A stretch of DNA of 41,468 bases from Dehalococcoidia bacterium (GTDB lineage: Bacteria > Chloroflexota > Dehalococcoidia > Dehalococcoidales > UBA2162). The DNA is taken from the NCBI GenBank assembly GCA_011191975.1, contig DUFA01000121.1:1-41468 (forward strand), given 5' to 3'. Made by a program: the position numbers and the translations under genes. Of this stretch, positions 25,063 to 33,356 are shown in pieces; within the stretch, counting starts at the first letter, position 1; each line of letters starts with the position of its first letter. The notes under the pieces were generated by a model that saw only the letters and a program-made list of their open reading frames with translations, had not been told where the DNA came from and ran no database searches.

Positions 25063-26826
25063 ATGGCAGAAAAAGACAAAGTCTACAAGTTTCTTAATCC
25101 AATCGGGATACAGGAACCGGTAGAACAGCATGGCCTGGCGCCACGCCTTGATAAACTCGACGGCAAAAATATCACTCTGAGTATCGGTGCCGGCGGTGAG
25201 CAGGGTATCCTGATACCTTTGCGTAAGATGTTACCGGAAAGGTATCCCCAGGTAAACTGGAATATCAGCTTTGCTGCTCCTCATGCGACCAAAGCTGGCA
25301 GCATCGCGTTGACGGAGGAGGAGCAAAAGACAACTGACGCCCTTATCCGCGGTGTCGTCTGGTGACATGGTGCCATCTGGGAGCAGTTGCCCCATTTGTC
25401 ATCGATCGAAAGATCCGGTATACCCAGCGTATTCATCATTTTCGAAGACCAGGATAAAGTCTGGGAAGAAGCCTGCAGGCTAAACGGCGTTCCCAACATC
25501 AGGCGTGTCTGGGGATCACGTCACATCCCCGGTCCTGAAGATGTTCCCACCTGGATAGACGACCTTATGGACGCACTGGTTCGACCTCTTACCGACGTGG
25601 AAAAGAATCCTCCGGAATGGAAAGTTGAAAATCCGAGATATATCTTCGAAGGTGCATTGCTGGAAGCTATCGATTTCTTCAATCAGGAAACTCCTATTCC
25701 TCAGCTTTATAACAATGCCCCTGTCATGAAATTCACCGACGGTCTTCCGATAGTTCCTCCGACCGAGGAACTGGTCGAAAAGATGCTGAAAGGCACCAGC
25801 CACAAACCGGATGAGATAATCACCTACCAGGCTGACCGCAGACTCGGTGACCGTGTCCAGCAGATGGGCAGCTCGGGCATCAAAGGCGATCCTGTCCACT
25901 TCATGCCGATGAGACGTACCGCCACCGTCGAAAAAATTGCTACCATCGGTGTGATGGCCGGATGCAAGCCCGAATATATGCCCGTACTACTTGCCATCGC
26001 CGAAGCCGGCGGCGGCTGTGGCGACGGTCGGGGCGGTGGAGCGTATTGTATAAGTGGTCCTATCGCCAAAGAAATAGGTATGAATTTCGATACCAATGTA
26101 CTCGGTGGTACGAATCGCGCCAACCGTAGTATCGGACGAGCTGCTGAACTGATGTGGAAATGTCTCGGTGAGAATATTCCTAACGTAACAAACGCAGGTG
26201 TCTGGGGTAACTCTCTGAATAACTGCTTCCCCGAGAATGACGATGCGTTACCCGAGGGATGGGCTACCTTGAGAGAAGAGTTCGACTTCGGTAAAGACGA
26301 AAGCTGCATCGTGCCCATACATATGGGATTTTCAGTTCGGAATACTGAGTTTATGCCGGGCGGCTATCGCGAACTCCAGAAGAGTGGTCATGGCGGCATC
26401 GCTAGAAGGCTCGGAGTAAAAGGAATCCAGGGCCCCCATAACTTCATGGAATACTTCATCGATCACCTGTGGGCTGACGGTGAAGGCGGAAAGACTTTCT
26501 TCCTGCTGCCCGAAATGGCCAGGGACATGAAAGCCTATGGTTTCAATACAAAAGACGATGTTTATGAATGGCTCTATAAGAAGAGTTTCATGACAATGAA
26601 AGAGTACCGGACTCACCAGTCTCCCGATGTCTGGACAAACGGCTGGAGGTCTATCGAACCGACATCCGGAAAGCCCTGGCTGGAATTGCCCGAAGACTAC
26701 ATGGTTCCGGCAGTCGCCGATCCTTTCATGAACTGCATCATCGTCACCGGTGGCGGTGAAGAGATGGCACTCTGGACCGGTGGCCGCGGCAGAGAATCCG
26801 CTGTAGGCATCGACGCCTGGCGGTAA
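25063..26826 (+). CDS. UGSC-type selenoprotein 2 (in-frame UGA = Sec101, resolving Cys absent)
   Basis: 587-residue paralogue read through UGA at 25363-25365. The start is the ATG at 25063, with GGAG seven bases upstream; the ATG six bases earlier is too close to it. Around the UGA the protein reads GVVW-U-HGAIWEQ, lining up with GVGG-U-DGC and GISC-U-DGC of the other copies, so the Cys three residues after Sec is Ala here. GIPSVFIIF follows at the same distance as GIPTAP in the others. The C-terminal domain has TDGLPIVPPTEELVEKML, IGVMAGCKPEYMPVLLAI, a Gly/Cys-rich AGGGCGDGRGGGAYC and SGPIAKEIGMNFDTN. It is the most divergent of the three and may have another activity. A strong terminator follows. 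Confidence 0.8.
25378..25394 (+). promoter_or_regulatory. SECIS-like hairpin after UGA of selenoprotein 2
   Basis: Stem TGGG, bulged A, GC / GC CCCA closing on the 4-nt loop AGTT: six pairs with one bulge, the loop starting 20 nt after the UGA. Short bulged hairpins at this distance are typical of bacterial SECIS elements. Confidence 0.55.
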
Positions 26827-26850
26827 ACTTTACCTCATTCTAAATCAGAA

Positions 26851-26880
26851 AAAGCCCCGGGGTGAATACCCCGGGGCTTT
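26851..26880. terminator. Strong bidirectional terminator
   Basis: 13-bp perfect stem AAAGCCCCGGGGT / ACCCCGGGGCTTT with loop GAAT, and T-runs on both strands. It sits between the convergent selenoprotein 2 gene and the VWA gene and can serve both. Confidence 0.92.
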
Positions 26881-26926
26881 TCGTTTGGTAGTTTACCAAT
26901 TCATATCGTGGTGAGTACAAATTTCA

Positions 26927-28753
26927 TTATTCATATTCACCGAGTTCATTGAGAATATCCAGTTCCTGTTCGAGGGTGTAGTCGCCGACATCATTCATCT
27001 CATCCTCGAAATACCGGCTAAATTTTTTAAACAACCAGAAATACGGTTCTGATACTTTCAGCCTGACCGACTGTCGTTCCCAGTTATGGGAGTAATCAAG
27101 GTTGCATGAAATGCCGGTATCGTCGTTAATCCGGGGTTTCCAGCCACCCCTATCTCGCAGGTAAGTTCTCTCGTCCAGCATCCAATTCTGCAGCAGGGCG
27201 GCATATCTTGAAAGTAATATACCTTTCTGAATTCCGGTATTATCAAAATATTCTGGCTCGACGTCGTCCAGCCGGATCACGGACTTGGAGGAGTAGTCCC
27301 TTCCGTTCCTGTCCTCGTAATCGACTCGCAGGTATATTTTGTCGTCATCTTCCGAAATCAGCCTCCGCAGTTTCAACAGGACAATCCCGCCTTTCGTGTT
27401 TCCACCCTTCGACTTCGAAGGAAACAACGTATTTATCGTCATCAGCCTCCCGCTGTCCGTATCCGCTGTGGGATTACCGAAAACACGCTCGATCCGCCAG
27501 CCGCGTGATTCGAACCGGAGTTCCAGGTCGAACACCAGCGGTGTGACCATGAATTCGAATTCATCTTCCATCTTTTCGCGGAACTCGCCCGGTGAGTGTA
27601 CCGTGTAATAATTGGCACCTTTCGTCTTGCTGATCAACTCGATAAGCTGGCTGTTGAAATCGACCCCGATACCAATAAAAGTAGTATATATCCTCTTTTC
27701 TGCGTTCCTTTCTATGTCCCGGTAAAGACCGGTGCTGCTGGTATCACCGGTATTGGTCTGGGCATCGGTGAGAATGATGATTCGATTTTCATATTTGCGG
27801 CTACTGTAACGTCCGTTTTTGTGGAACAGGTCGGTAGCCATCCCGATGCCGGCATCCATGTTTGTTGAACCGTGTGCTCTTATATCCCATATATCGTCCT
27901 CTATCCTCCTGGTATTCCAGTCTTTAGCTCTCTCCCAGGCTCTGGCAAGCGTGGCATCACCGTTGAAAAGCACCAATGCAAACTGGTCATCTTCATTAAG
28001 CTGACGGAGGATAGTAACAACCGCAGCTTTGGCACAGTCAATCTTCGTTTTCCTGAAAATGCCTTCGTCATCATAGGAATCCCAATCCCTATCGTAATAA
28101 TACTCGTCGAAGTTTTCCGTCATCGAACTGGAGATATCCAGGACAATTACCAGGTTGAGGGGTTTTCGCTGGAAGTCGCTCTCTTTCATTCCTGAATTCA
28201 GCCCGACCGACAGGTAATACTCTGTCTGATGTGATATAGGATCGCGCGTGACTGCGGTGGAATATGAAGGGCAGAACAGCTCATCGCAGGGCTGATTCAT
28301 CCCGGTATCGAAATAGTAATCATAGAAAAGTCCTTCACAGGTGACATCGGTCGGCAAGGGAAGATAACCATTATCGATATTTTCCCGGAAATTGACGATA
28401 TTCTTGGCTCCTCCTGTTGAAAATCCGATATTGTCAACATACTTTGATGAAGATGAATACATTGAGGATGAAGTCGACGGAGAAGGTGATGATCCTTCCC
28501 AGGAATTATCGTTGCCGAACGGCCAGAGGCGCTCAAGAAGAGGTTTGTCCAAGCCCATCGCCTGTCGCAGATGATCAGAGGGTAATTCCGCCCCCATTCC
28601 CGACTGTTCGGACATCTGCGACATCATCATATTGATGTTTTCTTCACTGTGATAGTTGTACATAAAGAACCGGATTCCGGAAAAGATAATAAGAACAAAA
28701 ACGAATATCACGGCGTATTTCAGAAGTATCCTGAATGTAAGTTTCCTTCTCAT
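26927..28753 (-). CDS. von Willebrand factor A domain membrane protein
   Basis: 608-residue protein with one N-terminal transmembrane helix (LKYAVIFVFVLIIFSGIRFF, 11-30), a low-complexity Ser/Pro-rich linker (about 88-104) and a VWA domain. The metal-ion-dependent adhesion site is complete: DISSS at 206-210, a Thr in STNMDAGIG, and DAQTNTGD. A C-terminal beta-rich part follows. It resembles YfbK-like VWA proteins, probably anchored with the domain outside. Ribosome site AAGGAGGG. It lies 170 nt after the small membrane protein of the sigma operon but has its own copy of the sigma-gene promoter motif, so it is probably a target of that sigma factor. Function unknown. Confidence 0.88.
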   Translation of the reverse strand: MRRKLTFRILLKYAVIFVFVLIIFSGIRFFMYNYHSEENINMMMSQMSEQSGMGAELPSDHLRQAMGLDKPLLERLWPFGNDNSWEGSSPSPSTSSSMYSSSSKYVDNIGFSTGGAKNIVNFRENIDNGYLPLPTDVTCEGLFYDYYFDTGMNQPCDELFCPSYSTAVTRDPISHQTEYYLSVGLNSGMKESDFQRKPLNLVIVLDISSSMTENFDEYYYDRDWDSYDDEGIFRKTKIDCAKAAVVTILRQLNEDDQFALVLFNGDATLARAWERAKDWNTRRIEDDIWDIRAHGSTNMDAGIGMATDLFHKNGRYSSRKYENRIIILTDAQTNTGDTSSTGLYRDIERNAEKRIYTTFIGIGVDFNSQLIELISKTKGANYYTVHSPGEFREKMEDEFEFMVTPLVFDLELRFESRGWRIERVFGNPTADTDSGRLMTINTLFPSKSKGGNTKGGIVLLKLRRLISEDDDKIYLRVDYEDRNGRDYSSKSVIRLDDVEPEYFDNTGIQKGILLSRYAALLQNWMLDERTYLRDRGGWKPRINDDTGISCNLDYSHNWERQSVRLKVSEPYFWLFKKFSRYFEDEMNDVGDYTLEQELDILNELGEYE

Positions 28754-28798
28754 TTTTCTCCCTCCTTGATAGCTTTTCGTTGAATCGATTCAGTTATA

Positions 28799-28825
28799 TA
28801 TACGGAGAGAAAGAGAAAGTATCAC
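28799..28825 (-). promoter_or_regulatory. Candidate ECF-sigma promoter of the VWA gene
   Basis: On the minus strand: GTGATACTTTC, exactly 10 nt, then CGTATA, ending about 45 nt before the VWA start. The same two blocks with the same spacing lie before the ECF sigma gene (29862-29888). The CGT-type -10 is typical of ECF promoters. Confidence 0.7.
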
Positions 28826-28922
28826 AAAAGGTTATTATGAAATGGAGGGTTCTAGTTTTACTGGCAGGCGGACATGTTTTAAGGACTACAATCAAGTAAT
28901 ACAGCGATTCTATCAACCTGTT

Positions 28923-29273
28923 CTAGTCCAAAAGGAGTGTGATGATAAAGATAATTGCTATGATTATGAAAGTGATCAGGGCAGCAATTGTACCTTGCCA
29001 GAACTTCCGACGAGTTATTCCCCAGAAAAGTAGCTCCTGGTCACCGGATTCTTGTTTATTCTCCTGTTCGGCTAAACGGTGAATCAATTCTGCCTTCAGG
29101 TTTTCGGCAAACTCACCGGACGGTTTTTCACGCATCGACGCCATCTTTCGGGCAAACTCCGTCGCAGAGCGAGTGTCTTCATCTGCGGATTCCATCACCT
29201 CATCTTCTCGCCCTTCCATTATCCGATCGAGATTGTCCAGTAATTCCCTGTCTTTTTCGTTATTATCTTTCAT
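28923..29273 (-). CDS. Small single-pass membrane protein, probable anti-sigma factor
   Basis: 116-residue protein starting at the ATG at 29273, one base after the sigma-factor stop (TGA-T-ATG). The N-terminal 90 residues are charged and helical (KDNNEKDRELLDNLDRIMEG, then FARKMASMREKPSGEFAENLKAELIHRL). One transmembrane helix closes the protein (GTIAALITFIIIAIIFIITLLL). A cytosolic helical domain plus one membrane span, directly after an ECF sigma gene, is the usual design of an anti-sigma factor. No zinc-binding HxxxCxxC motif is seen. I do not recognise the family by sequence; the role is from context. Confidence 0.7.
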   Translation of the reverse strand: MKDNNEKDRELLDNLDRIMEGREDEVMESADEDTRSATEFARKMASMREKPSGEFAENLKAELIHRLAEQENKQESGDQELLFWGITRRKFWQGTIAALITFIIIAIIFIITLLLD

Positions 29274-29274
29274 A

Positions 29275-29832
29275 TCACCACCCTGAGAAATCATCCCTGA
29301 GTTTGCGTATAGCCCGGCACAGGATTGTCCCCACATTCGATTCTGATAGACCTGTAATCCGTGCAATCTCACGATTCGTTATTCCACCGCTGAATTTCAA
29401 CGAGATAAGTTCCTGTTCATTGTCATTAAGCTTTAGTATACATTCACGCAGCCTATCTATCTCCTCGGATCGCGATAGCTTCTCCTCCGGTGAATCCGAG
29501 TCAAGTGAATTTTCAGATTCAGTGCTTTGTATGAACTTAGATTCCTTTGCATGTTTCCTGTAATAGTCTATTATCGAATGACGCGCTATCGAGAAAATCC
29601 ATGTAGAAAAAGAAGCTTTCTCAGAATTAAAACGCTTAAACCCATCAAGCGCTTTATTAAAAATATCAGACGTTAGGTCTTCTGCCACTTCCTTTTCTGA
29701 AACACGATAACGTGCATACTGGTATATTTTAGGCAGGTATATCTCATAAAGTCGACCGAACTCTTCAGCCGATGAAACCGTGCTAGTAACGACTTCCCGA
29801 ACATTTTCAGTGTTTACCTGTCTGTTCGCCAC
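29275..29832 (-). CDS. RNA polymerase sigma factor, ECF subfamily (sigma-70 family)
   Basis: 185-residue ECF sigma factor. Region 2 is clear: YEIYLPKIYQYARYRVSEKEVAEDLTSDIF, then FSTWIFSIARHSIIDYYRKH, which binds core polymerase and the -10 element. Region 4 follows a charged Ser/Glu linker: LKLNDNEQELISLKFSGGITNREIARITGLSESNVGTILCRAIRKLRDDF, the -35-reading helix-turn-helix. The start is GTG, with AAAGG upstream. It is first in an operon with the probable anti-sigma gene. A motif shared with the VWA promoter lies about 30-55 nt upstream, which implies autoregulation. The inducing signal is unknown, but the membrane partners point to the cell envelope. Confidence 0.93.
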   Translation of the reverse strand: MANRQVNTENVREVVTSTVSSAEEFGRLYEIYLPKIYQYARYRVSEKEVAEDLTSDIFNKALDGFKRFNSEKASFSTWIFSIARHSIIDYYRKHAKESKFIQSTESENSLDSDSPEEKLSRSEEIDRLRECILKLNDNEQELISLKFSGGITNREIARITGLSESNVGTILCRAIRKLRDDFSGW

Positions 29833-29861
29833 ATGAAATACCTTTATGTGATTTAATACTT

Positions 29862-29888
29862 TATACGAAAAACAGGTGAAAGTATCAC
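29862..29888 (-). promoter_or_regulatory. Candidate autoregulated ECF-sigma promoter
   Basis: On the minus strand: GTGATACTTTC, 10 nt, CGTATA, about 30 nt before the GTG start of the sigma gene. Identical blocks and spacing occur before the VWA gene (28799-28825), while the 10-nt spacers differ. This is the pattern expected for an ECF factor driving itself and a target. Confidence 0.72.
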
Positions 29889-30238
29889 GTATTAAGTATC
29901 ATAGATGTATGGGTACTAAAGTAGCACATGGGATCCGCCGGAGCAATTCCTGAAATTTTCATCCCCGTTCCGTCAGAAAAGCCTTGTGAAAAGAGTAGTA
30001 TAAACGGACGCCTGTCGGATGTATAGCTTTCCATTTCATCTTCCCGTTTGTCCTGAGCCTGTCGAAGGACGAACCATCATAATACAGAGACTTGTTCCAA
30101 GGTCCAATCTCCCTGTATCATTACTTTTTTTCACCTTGTTGCCATCCTTTGATTCACTTTTCGCAAGCTATTACTTCTTTTCGTATAGAAACACCCGTAT
30201 CCATATGATATATTATCCGTGTTATTACTCCATGAAGT
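29889..30238. other. Intergenic region holding a dispersed palindromic repeat
   Basis: About 350 nt between the divergent sigma operon and the HTH_42 gene. Apart from the REP-like palindrome at 30046-30074 and AT-rich DNA before 30239 that must hold the plus-strand promoter, I see no gene or RNA. Confidence 0.4.
30046..30074. repeat. REP-like palindrome (single copy in window)
   Basis: 29-bp imperfect palindrome: GTTTGTCCT, 11 nt (GAGCCTGTCGA), AGGACGAAC, with nine pairs including one G-T. Its core, TCCTGAGCCTGTCGAAGGA, is a short dispersed repeat seen in many unrelated bacterial genomes. Only one copy is present here. Confidence 0.7.
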
Positions 30239-31348
30239 ATGCAGGAGGAGTCAAAGTACCAATATATGATTTACGGTAGTTCTGTGAGAAATCTCGTGAT
30301 GCAGCGTCAGTTCCTCGATAGGAAAGCTTACAGGTCTGAATATAACGAATTATTCCGTCTGATGAGTCCCGTCAGGACGCCATACTGGTGCCGTCCCGGA
30401 AGTCCTCCCAGCCTAGCGCACCGCGCCGGCTTTGATGAGTATAGTTATGTCTTCGACATGCGCAGCCGGAGAGAGATAATCAAAGGCAGATTCCAGGGCG
30501 GCGGCATCGCTTATATATACGCCGACGAACTGCCCCTGTTCGCATCTGTTTATTCCAGAGACAGGCGTAAACCATCTTATGATGAATTCGAGATTCTTGA
30601 GTTGCTGGAGCGCGAAGGTCCGATGACTATAAGAAGTATCAAGGAAGTTACCGGCCTCCTGTCAAAGCAGATCTCTCCTGTTCTTCACAGACTCCAGCAG
30701 AAATTCCTTGTGTTCGAAGACCAGGTCGATGATGAGTGGGATCGAGCTTGGTACCTGTTCGAGACCGAATTTCCCGATATAATCCTGGATGAATCTGAAA
30801 AAGAAGAAACTCTGAAAATCCTGATAAGTAGGTTCGCATATCTGAATGTTTTTATCGATACGAAGATGTTGAAATCTCACTATCAATTGCCAGAGGAAGA
30901 ATTCCAGGCTGCTGTTACCAAGCTGGCTTCTGAAAGCACGCTAAAACGCGTAACGATCGGGGATGAGGAAGGATTCGTGCTGTCTGAAGACATTCCTCTG
31001 CTGGAAAAAGAAACGTTTCCGCCAGGTGGTGTTTTCGTACTCGATCGAAACGATTTCCTCTGTAAATCGAATGAAAGCCACCTGTCGGAAAAATTCAATA
31101 ATGAAAAACACGATTTCCACCGTACACCCGTCAAACCCACTATGATGCAGTTCATCCTGGTCGACGGTGATTTCAAAGGTTATACGGCGGGTTATTTCAG
31201 GATAAGACCGAATATCCTGGAAGATATTGTCCTCGATCTCGAAGAATCCGAAGCAATAAACAGGAAAGAAGAAATACTCGAAGCTGTCAGGCTGGTAAAT
31301 GATCCTGATGAAAGTCCGATTAAAAGGTATTGCGGGGAAAAGTTGTAG
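30239..31348 (+). CDS. Winged-helix DNA-binding protein, AlkZ/YcaQ (HTH_42) like
   Basis: 369-residue protein similar in layout to the HTH_42/AlkZ family of DNA glycosylases that excise alkylated or crosslinked bases. Seen: an N-terminal RNLVMQRQFLDRK and a MSPVRTPYW segment, and a winged-helix unit FEILELLEREGPMTIRSIKEVTGLLSKQISPVLHRLQQKFLVFE (about 115-160). WDRAWYLFETEFPD follows, and a late GGVFVLDRNDFLC sits where the family usually has a conserved L-x-P-x-D-x-L-like motif. The Q-x-Q catalytic motif of E. coli YcaQ is not obvious, so glycosylase activity is uncertain. The start is uncertain: ATG 30239 lacks a ribosome site, and ATG 30266 has GGAGGAG but at a long 15-nt spacing. Confidence 0.65.
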   Translation: MQEESKYQYMIYGSSVRNLVMQRQFLDRKAYRSEYNELFRLMSPVRTPYWCRPGSPPSLAHRAGFDEYSYVFDMRSRREIIKGRFQGGGIAYIYADELPLFASVYSRDRRKPSYDEFEILELLEREGPMTIRSIKEVTGLLSKQISPVLHRLQQKFLVFEDQVDDEWDRAWYLFETEFPDIILDESEKEETLKILISRFAYLNVFIDTKMLKSHYQLPEEEFQAAVTKLASESTLKRVTIGDEEGFVLSEDIPLLEKETFPPGGVFVLDRNDFLCKSNESHLSEKFNNEKHDFHRTPVKPTMMQFILVDGDFKGYTAGYFRIRPNILEDIVLDLEESEAINRKEEILEAVRLVNDPDESPIKRYCGEKL

Positions 31349-31401
31349 TAATACGATGAGTGTGAGTAGTAACTTTAGTACATTAATATCCGGGAAAGAG
31401 C

Positions 31402-31428
31402 TTGAGAGAGGGCTTCGCCCTCTCTCAA
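31402..31428. repeat. Perfect 12-bp hairpin after the HTH_42 gene
   Basis: TTGAGAGAGGGC, loop TTC, GCCCTCTCTCAA. The stem is very stable but has no T-run, so it may be a factor-assisted terminator, an mRNA 3'-end protector or part of a small dispersed element with the next inverted repeat. Confidence 0.55.
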
Positions 31429-31435
31429 ACCTTCT

Positions 31436-31493
31436 CCCCTTTCCTGCCTGATATTATCCTCTCTGGATATTAAAGATACTAGCAGGAAAGGGG
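31436..31493. repeat. 12-bp inverted repeat with 34-nt spacer
   Basis: CCCCTTTCCTGC at 31436-31447 pairs perfectly with GCAGGAAAGGGG at 31482-31493. Inside the spacer is a second small repeat (GATATT ... GATATT). With the adjacent hairpin it makes a 90-nt structured block, possibly a miniature repeat element. Confidence 0.5.
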
Positions 31494-31636
31494 TAAGGGG
31501 ATAGGTTCAAAACAACGGTTTGAATAATAAAAGTATCAAGTAATTGTATTTCACCACTCTTTCAATATAAAATTTTCGCATACCACTGATTTCCGTCCCA
31601 GCTATAAAGCTGCATTAAACGTGAAAGGACACGGCA

Positions 31637-32644
31637 ATGAAGAAGCTGATTAATGATCCCTACCAGGTAGTAGATGAAACCATATCGGGTATCCTGAAGG
31701 CACATCCCTACCATCTACGTATGGCTGAAGGCAGCGGACGGGCTCTGGTTCGCGCCGATGCACCGGTAAAAGGAAAAGTAGCAATATGCACCGGTGGCGG
31801 CTCGGGACATATACCTGTCTTTCTTGGCTACGTCGGACCGGGACTGGTCGATGGAGTATCGATAGGTAATGTATTCTCTTCACCCAGCGCCGACGATATG
31901 CTTGCGGTCACAAAGGAAGTTAACGGCGGAGCCGGCGTGCTGTACCTGTTCGGGAACTACCAGGGTGATATTATGAATTTCGAGATGGCGGCGGAAATGG
32001 CGGATATGGATGATATCCGTGTAGAAATGAGCATCGGCAAAGATGATGTAGCATCCGCTCCTCGTTCCGAAGCGGATCGCCGTCGCGGCGTCGCCGGGAT
32101 ATTTTTCGCCTACAAGATAGCAGGAGCAAAAGCCGACACGATGGCAAATTTGGATGAAGTGAAAGCCACCACGGACGCGGTAATAGACGCTACCTGTACC
32201 ATGGGTGTCGCTCTCACTCCCTGCACGATACCGGCTGCCGGTGAACCCACCTTCACCATCGCTGATGATGAAATGGAACTGGGTATGGGCATTCATGGCG
32301 AACCCGGCATCGAACGAGGAAAACTCAAACCGGCCGACGAAGTGACTGTAATAATGGCTGAAAAGATAATCGCAGATCTCCCGTTCAAATCGGGAGACGA
32401 GGTTGCTGTCCTTGTTAACGGATTGGGTGCCACACCACCGGAGGAACTCTACATTATTTACAATAAAGCCTATGATATTCTTCAAACTCACGGTCTGAAA
32501 GTATACAGGAGTTACATAGGCGAATACGCCACATCGATGGAGATGGCCGGCGTTTCTCTAAGCCTGCTGAAACTGAACAATGAATTCAAAACATTACTGG
32601 ATGCTCCAGGATTCTCACCATTCCTGCCGCAGTGGAGTAAATAA
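31637..32644 (+). CDS. dhaK: Dihydroxyacetone kinase subunit DhaK
   Basis: 335-residue DhaK-type protein, which binds dihydroxyacetone covalently and presents it for phosphorylation. Motifs: CTGGGSGHIPVFLGYVGPGLVDG at 51-73, LFGNYQGDIMNFEMA at 104-118 (Asp111), and GMGIHGEPG with His220, the hemiaminal-forming histidine. Length matches bacterial DhaK (about 330-356). The dhaL gene starts inside the dhaK stop codon (TAATG), so the two are coupled. No DhaM phosphotransferase subunit is present in the window. Related DhaK-DhaL pairs can act on other triose or tetrose sugars. Confidence 0.93.
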   Translation: MKKLINDPYQVVDETISGILKAHPYHLRMAEGSGRALVRADAPVKGKVAICTGGGSGHIPVFLGYVGPGLVDGVSIGNVFSSPSADDMLAVTKEVNGGAGVLYLFGNYQGDIMNFEMAAEMADMDDIRVEMSIGKDDVASAPRSEADRRRGVAGIFFAYKIAGAKADTMANLDEVKATTDAVIDATCTMGVALTPCTIPAAGEPTFTIADDEMELGMGIHGEPGIERGKLKPADEVTVIMAEKIIADLPFKSGDEVAVLVNGLGATPPEELYIIYNKAYDILQTHGLKVYRSYIGEYATSMEMAGVSLSLLKLNNEFKTLLDAPGFSPFLPQWSK

Positions 32645-33279
32645 TGAGCGGAATAAGTCTTGATATCGATGGTATGAAATCTGTACTGCAATCTGTTGCT
32701 GACGACCTGAAATCTCATTCCGAAGAACTTCGTCAACTCGATGCCAGGATTGGCGACGGAGACCTTGGTGTCACAATTGAACTCGCCAGCCAGGCAATGT
32801 TAAAGTACCTGGCATCATCTGCCGAGACCTACATCGGAAAGCTGCTGGCACAGTGCGGCATGAATATCAACAAGGTTAGCCCTTCCACCTTCGGAACAAT
32901 TCTTGCTTCAGCCTTCATGGGTGGCGGGAAAGCCGTAACGGGAAAAGAAAAACTCAGTCTAGAGGACCTGATACTGGTCGGAGAAGGAGCTGTAGAGAAT
33001 ATCAAAAAACGTGGAAAAGCCGAAGCCGGAGACAAAACGCTACTTGATGCTCTGATTCCTGCTGTAGAAGCACTTAAAAATGCAGCTGATTCGGATGGAA
33101 AAAAAGCCCTCGATGATGCCGTGAAATCAGCTGAAGATGGGATGAAAGCCACGGTAAATATGAAAGCGAAATTCGGTCGGGCGCAATGGTTCCAGGAAGG
33201 CAGCGTCGGTGTACAGGACGGCGGGGCTACCGCTATTTACTTTATGATCAAGTCGTTCGCAGAACACATTTCCGAGTAA
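32644..33279 (+). CDS. dhaL: Dihydroxyacetone kinase subunit DhaL
   Basis: 211-residue nucleotide-binding subunit of dihydroxyacetone kinase. The Mg-nucleotide loop is LDARIGDGDLGVT at 32-44, with Asp33, Asp38 and Asp40 as metal ligands. MGGGKAVTG- and GDKTLLDALIPAVEAL motifs follow, and GAxAIYFM near the end. It overlaps dhaK by one base and ends before a strong terminator. In PTS-dependent systems DhaL keeps a bound ADP rephosphorylated by DhaM; in ATP-dependent kinases the equivalent domain exchanges ATP. Which mode applies cannot be read from this gene alone. Confidence 0.93.
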   Translation: MSGISLDIDGMKSVLQSVADDLKSHSEELRQLDARIGDGDLGVTIELASQAMLKYLASSAETYIGKLLAQCGMNINKVSPSTFGTILASAFMGGGKAVTGKEKLSLEDLILVGEGAVENIKKRGKAEAGDKTLLDALIPAVEALKNAADSDGKKALDDAVKSAEDGMKATVNMKAKFGRAQWFQEGSVGVQDGGATAIYFMIKSFAEHISE

Positions 33280-33302
33280 TTAACATAGATATTTCAACTA
33301 TG

Positions 33303-33335
33303 AAAAGAGGGTGGAGAAATCCTCCACCCTCTTTT
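33303..33335. terminator. Terminator between dhaL and the ABC substrate-binding gene
   Basis: 14-bp perfect stem AAAAGAGGGTGGAG / CTCCACCCTCTTTT with a 5-nt loop. A and T runs at both ends let it work for both convergent genes. Confidence 0.88.
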
Positions 33336-33356
33336 ATGTTTACATGCTGTTCAGTA

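Noticed and set aside
30019-30279. 86-codon plus-strand frame across the REP-like repeat
   Set aside because: It runs through the palindrome, overlaps the next gene start and shows no family similarity.
31525-31545. AAAAGTATCAAG as a third copy of the ECF promoter motif
   Set aside because: Only part of the first block matches, there is no CGTATA at the right distance, and no gene points away on that strand.
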